A stretch of DNA of 6,173 bases from NCBI GenBank assembly GCA_014380605.1, contig JACMJO010000022.1, forward strand, positions 1 to 6,173, written 5' to 3'. A program made the translations under genes and the position numbers. Origin of the DNA: Fimbriimonadaceae bacterium (lineage in GTDB: Bacteria; Armatimonadota; Fimbriimonadia; Fimbriimonadales; Fimbriimonadaceae). The notes under the pieces are model-generated. The model did not search any database and was not told the DNA's origin. It saw only the letters and a list, made by a program, of their open reading frames with translations. This document shows positions 5,209 through 6,173 of this stretch, piece after piece (within the stretch, counting starts at the first letter, position 1; each line of letters starts with the position of its first letter).

Positions 5209-5673
5209 ATGCGCTATTGGCTGATGAAGTCCGAACCGGACACCTACTCCATCGACGACCTGAAAAAAGTCAACGGCCCAGACATATGGGAAGGGTGCCG
5301 CAACTACACGGTCCGCAACTTCTTTCGCGACACGATGAAGCCAGGCGACATGGCGTTCTTCCACAACTCCAACTCCGACCCATCTGGCATCATCGGAACC
5401 ATGGAGGTCGTCGGCGAACCCTATCCCGATCCTACCCAGTTCGATCCAAAGAGCCACTATTACGATGCCAAGAGCCCAAAGGATTCTCCCCGATGGCTCG
5501 CCCGAGACGTGGTCTTCAAAGAGAAGTTCAAAAGGGTTATCTCTTTGGCCGAGTTGCGAGAAACCCCCGGCCTTGAGGAGATGTGGGTTACTCGAAAGGG
5601 GCAACGGCTGAGCGTCATGCCGGTCACCGAATCGGAATGGGAGATCGTGATGAAGCTTGCAAAAGCTGACTAG
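5209..5673 (+). CDS. EVE-domain protein (thymocyte nuclear protein 1-like)
   Basis: A 154-residue cytoplasmic protein that is one complete EVE domain, a PUA-like fold known in bacteria and in human THYN1 and thought to bind modified bases in DNA or RNA. Diagnostic segments are MRYWLMKSEPDTYSIDDL at the N-terminus, WEGCRNYTVRNFFRD (27-41), PGDMAFFHNS (45-54), GIIGTMEVV (60-68) and the late DSPRW (92-96). Length matches the usual single-domain members (about 150-160). The upstream GTG at 5170 is in frame, but its added 13 residues are not conserved family sequence and it sits directly on a GGAG. ATG 5209 begins exactly at the family's conserved M-x-Y-W-L start. The ribosome site there is weak (GAAG two bases before). 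It is codirectional with the next gene, 54 bases away, without a terminator between. Its target is unknown. Confidence 0.92.
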   Translation: MRYWLMKSEPDTYSIDDLKKVNGPDIWEGCRNYTVRNFFRDTMKPGDMAFFHNSNSDPSGIIGTMEVVGEPYPDPTQFDPKSHYYDAKSPKDSPRWLARDVVFKEKFKRVISLAELRETPGLEEMWVTRKGQRLSVMPVTESEWEIVMKLAKAD

Positions 5674-5727
5674 CAAGGGTTAACCTGCGCGATATTCCTT
5701 AACTTCTTCTTGGGGGCATTTGAACTT

Positions 5728-6173
5728 ATGCGTCATTGGTTTTTCGTTGCGCTCGCGGCAATCGCGGTCCAGGCCCCTGCCCAGGATGTCGCCATTGTCG
5801 GGGCAAGAATTGAAATTGGGAACGGCAAGTCCATTCCCAAGGGCAACATCCTTATTCGAGACGGTCGGATCGCGGATATCGGCGAAACGGTAACTGTTCC
5901 TCCCGGGTTCGCGACTTACGATGCGGCCGGAACGACCGTCTATCCAGGATTCATCGATGGTCTCACCAGCGCGGGTTTGAAGATTCCAGCCGCTCCAGAG
6001 GCCACGACTCCTCCGCCGACCAACACCACCGCACCCGCGACCATGTGGGAGCAGAACCGGCGGGGAATTCGAGGTCGGGTCAATGCGGCAGATTGCATGG
6101 ACTTGGCTGGGATTTTAGCGGATGCTCATAAGGCAGGAATCACATCCGCTCTTTTCTCACCCGGAAGCGGCTC
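5728..6173 (+). CDS. Secreted amidohydrolase-like protein, N-terminal part, lacking the HxH metal motif
   Basis: The window ends inside this gene, so 148 residues are visible. A signal peptide (about 1-19, ending APAQ) is followed by the small beta-sandwich of amidohydrolases: VAIVGARIEIGNGKSIPKG, then NILIRDGRIADIG (40-52). The link into the barrel is VYPGFIDGL (71-79). Metal-dependent members, such as imidazolonepropionase-like enzymes, read F-I-D-x-H-x-H here. This protein has Leu79 and Ser81 in place of the two histidines. NRRGIRGRVNAADCM (110-124) and AGITSALFSPGSG (136-148) fit a periplasmic subfamily often encoded as paralogues next to intact enzymes. It may be a non-catalytic partner or use other ligands. 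The start ATG has only a distant GGGGG (5712-5716) upstream. It may share a transcript with the EVE gene. Confidence 0.85.
   Translation, partial: MRHWFFVALAAIAVQAPAQDVAIVGARIEIGNGKSIPKGNILIRDGRIADIGETVTVPPGFATYDAAGTTVYPGFIDGLTSAGLKIPAAPEATTPPPTNTTAPATMWEQNRRGIRGRVNAADCMDLAGILADAHKAGITSALFSPGSG

Overview
The window looks like ordinary chromosome from a free-living, didermic bacterium of roughly 50-55 % G+C. Two of its proteins end in PEP-CTERM sorting tails, a third is an exported L,D-transpeptidase, and Shine-Dalgarno-led TTG starts recur. This mix, and the sequence style of the 311-residue PEP-CTERM protein, fit the Armatimonadota (Fimbriimonadia-like). That assignment comes from recognition of protein families, not from a marker gene, so it is moderate at best. 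No mobile element, CRISPR array, tRNA or rRNA was found.

Layout. Positions 1-152 hold the open C-terminal tail of a probable membrane protein. It overlaps an unusual ORF (139-603) whose N-terminal half is encoded by an exact 21-bp tandem array (seven-residue repeats), closed by a strong terminator (625-655). Facing it is a small four-helix membrane protein (679-1065, minus), with its own probable promoter directly behind the terminator of the next minus-strand gene. That gene (1170-2105, minus) is a secreted PEP-CTERM protein. It diverges from an L,D-transpeptidase (2220-2951, plus). Next is a 515-base non-coding stretch (2952-3466) with crossed inverted repeats, an A-rich strand-skewed segment and a minus-strand terminator that has no obvious gene. 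A second PEP-CTERM protein (3467-4252, plus; repeat-built, propeller-like) converges on a secreted protein with two tandem copies of one domain (4317-5087, minus), the two sharing a perfect 14-bp bidirectional terminator. An EVE-domain protein (5209-5673, plus) and the start of a secreted amidohydrolase-like protein (5728 to the edge, plus) close the window.

How the genes relate. Five of the eight gene products are predicted to be exported or surface-located (two PEP-CTERM proteins, the transpeptidase, the duplicated-domain protein and the amidohydrolase-like protein). Nearly every gene has its own terminator or leader, so this is a row of single-gene units rather than one operon. PEP-CTERM proteins need an exosortase, which must be encoded elsewhere. 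The most unusual items are the 21-bp phased array and its protein, the near-identical terminator hairpins reused across the window (one of them orphaned in the leader of a plus-strand gene), and the missing HxH metal motif in the amidohydrolase-like protein.
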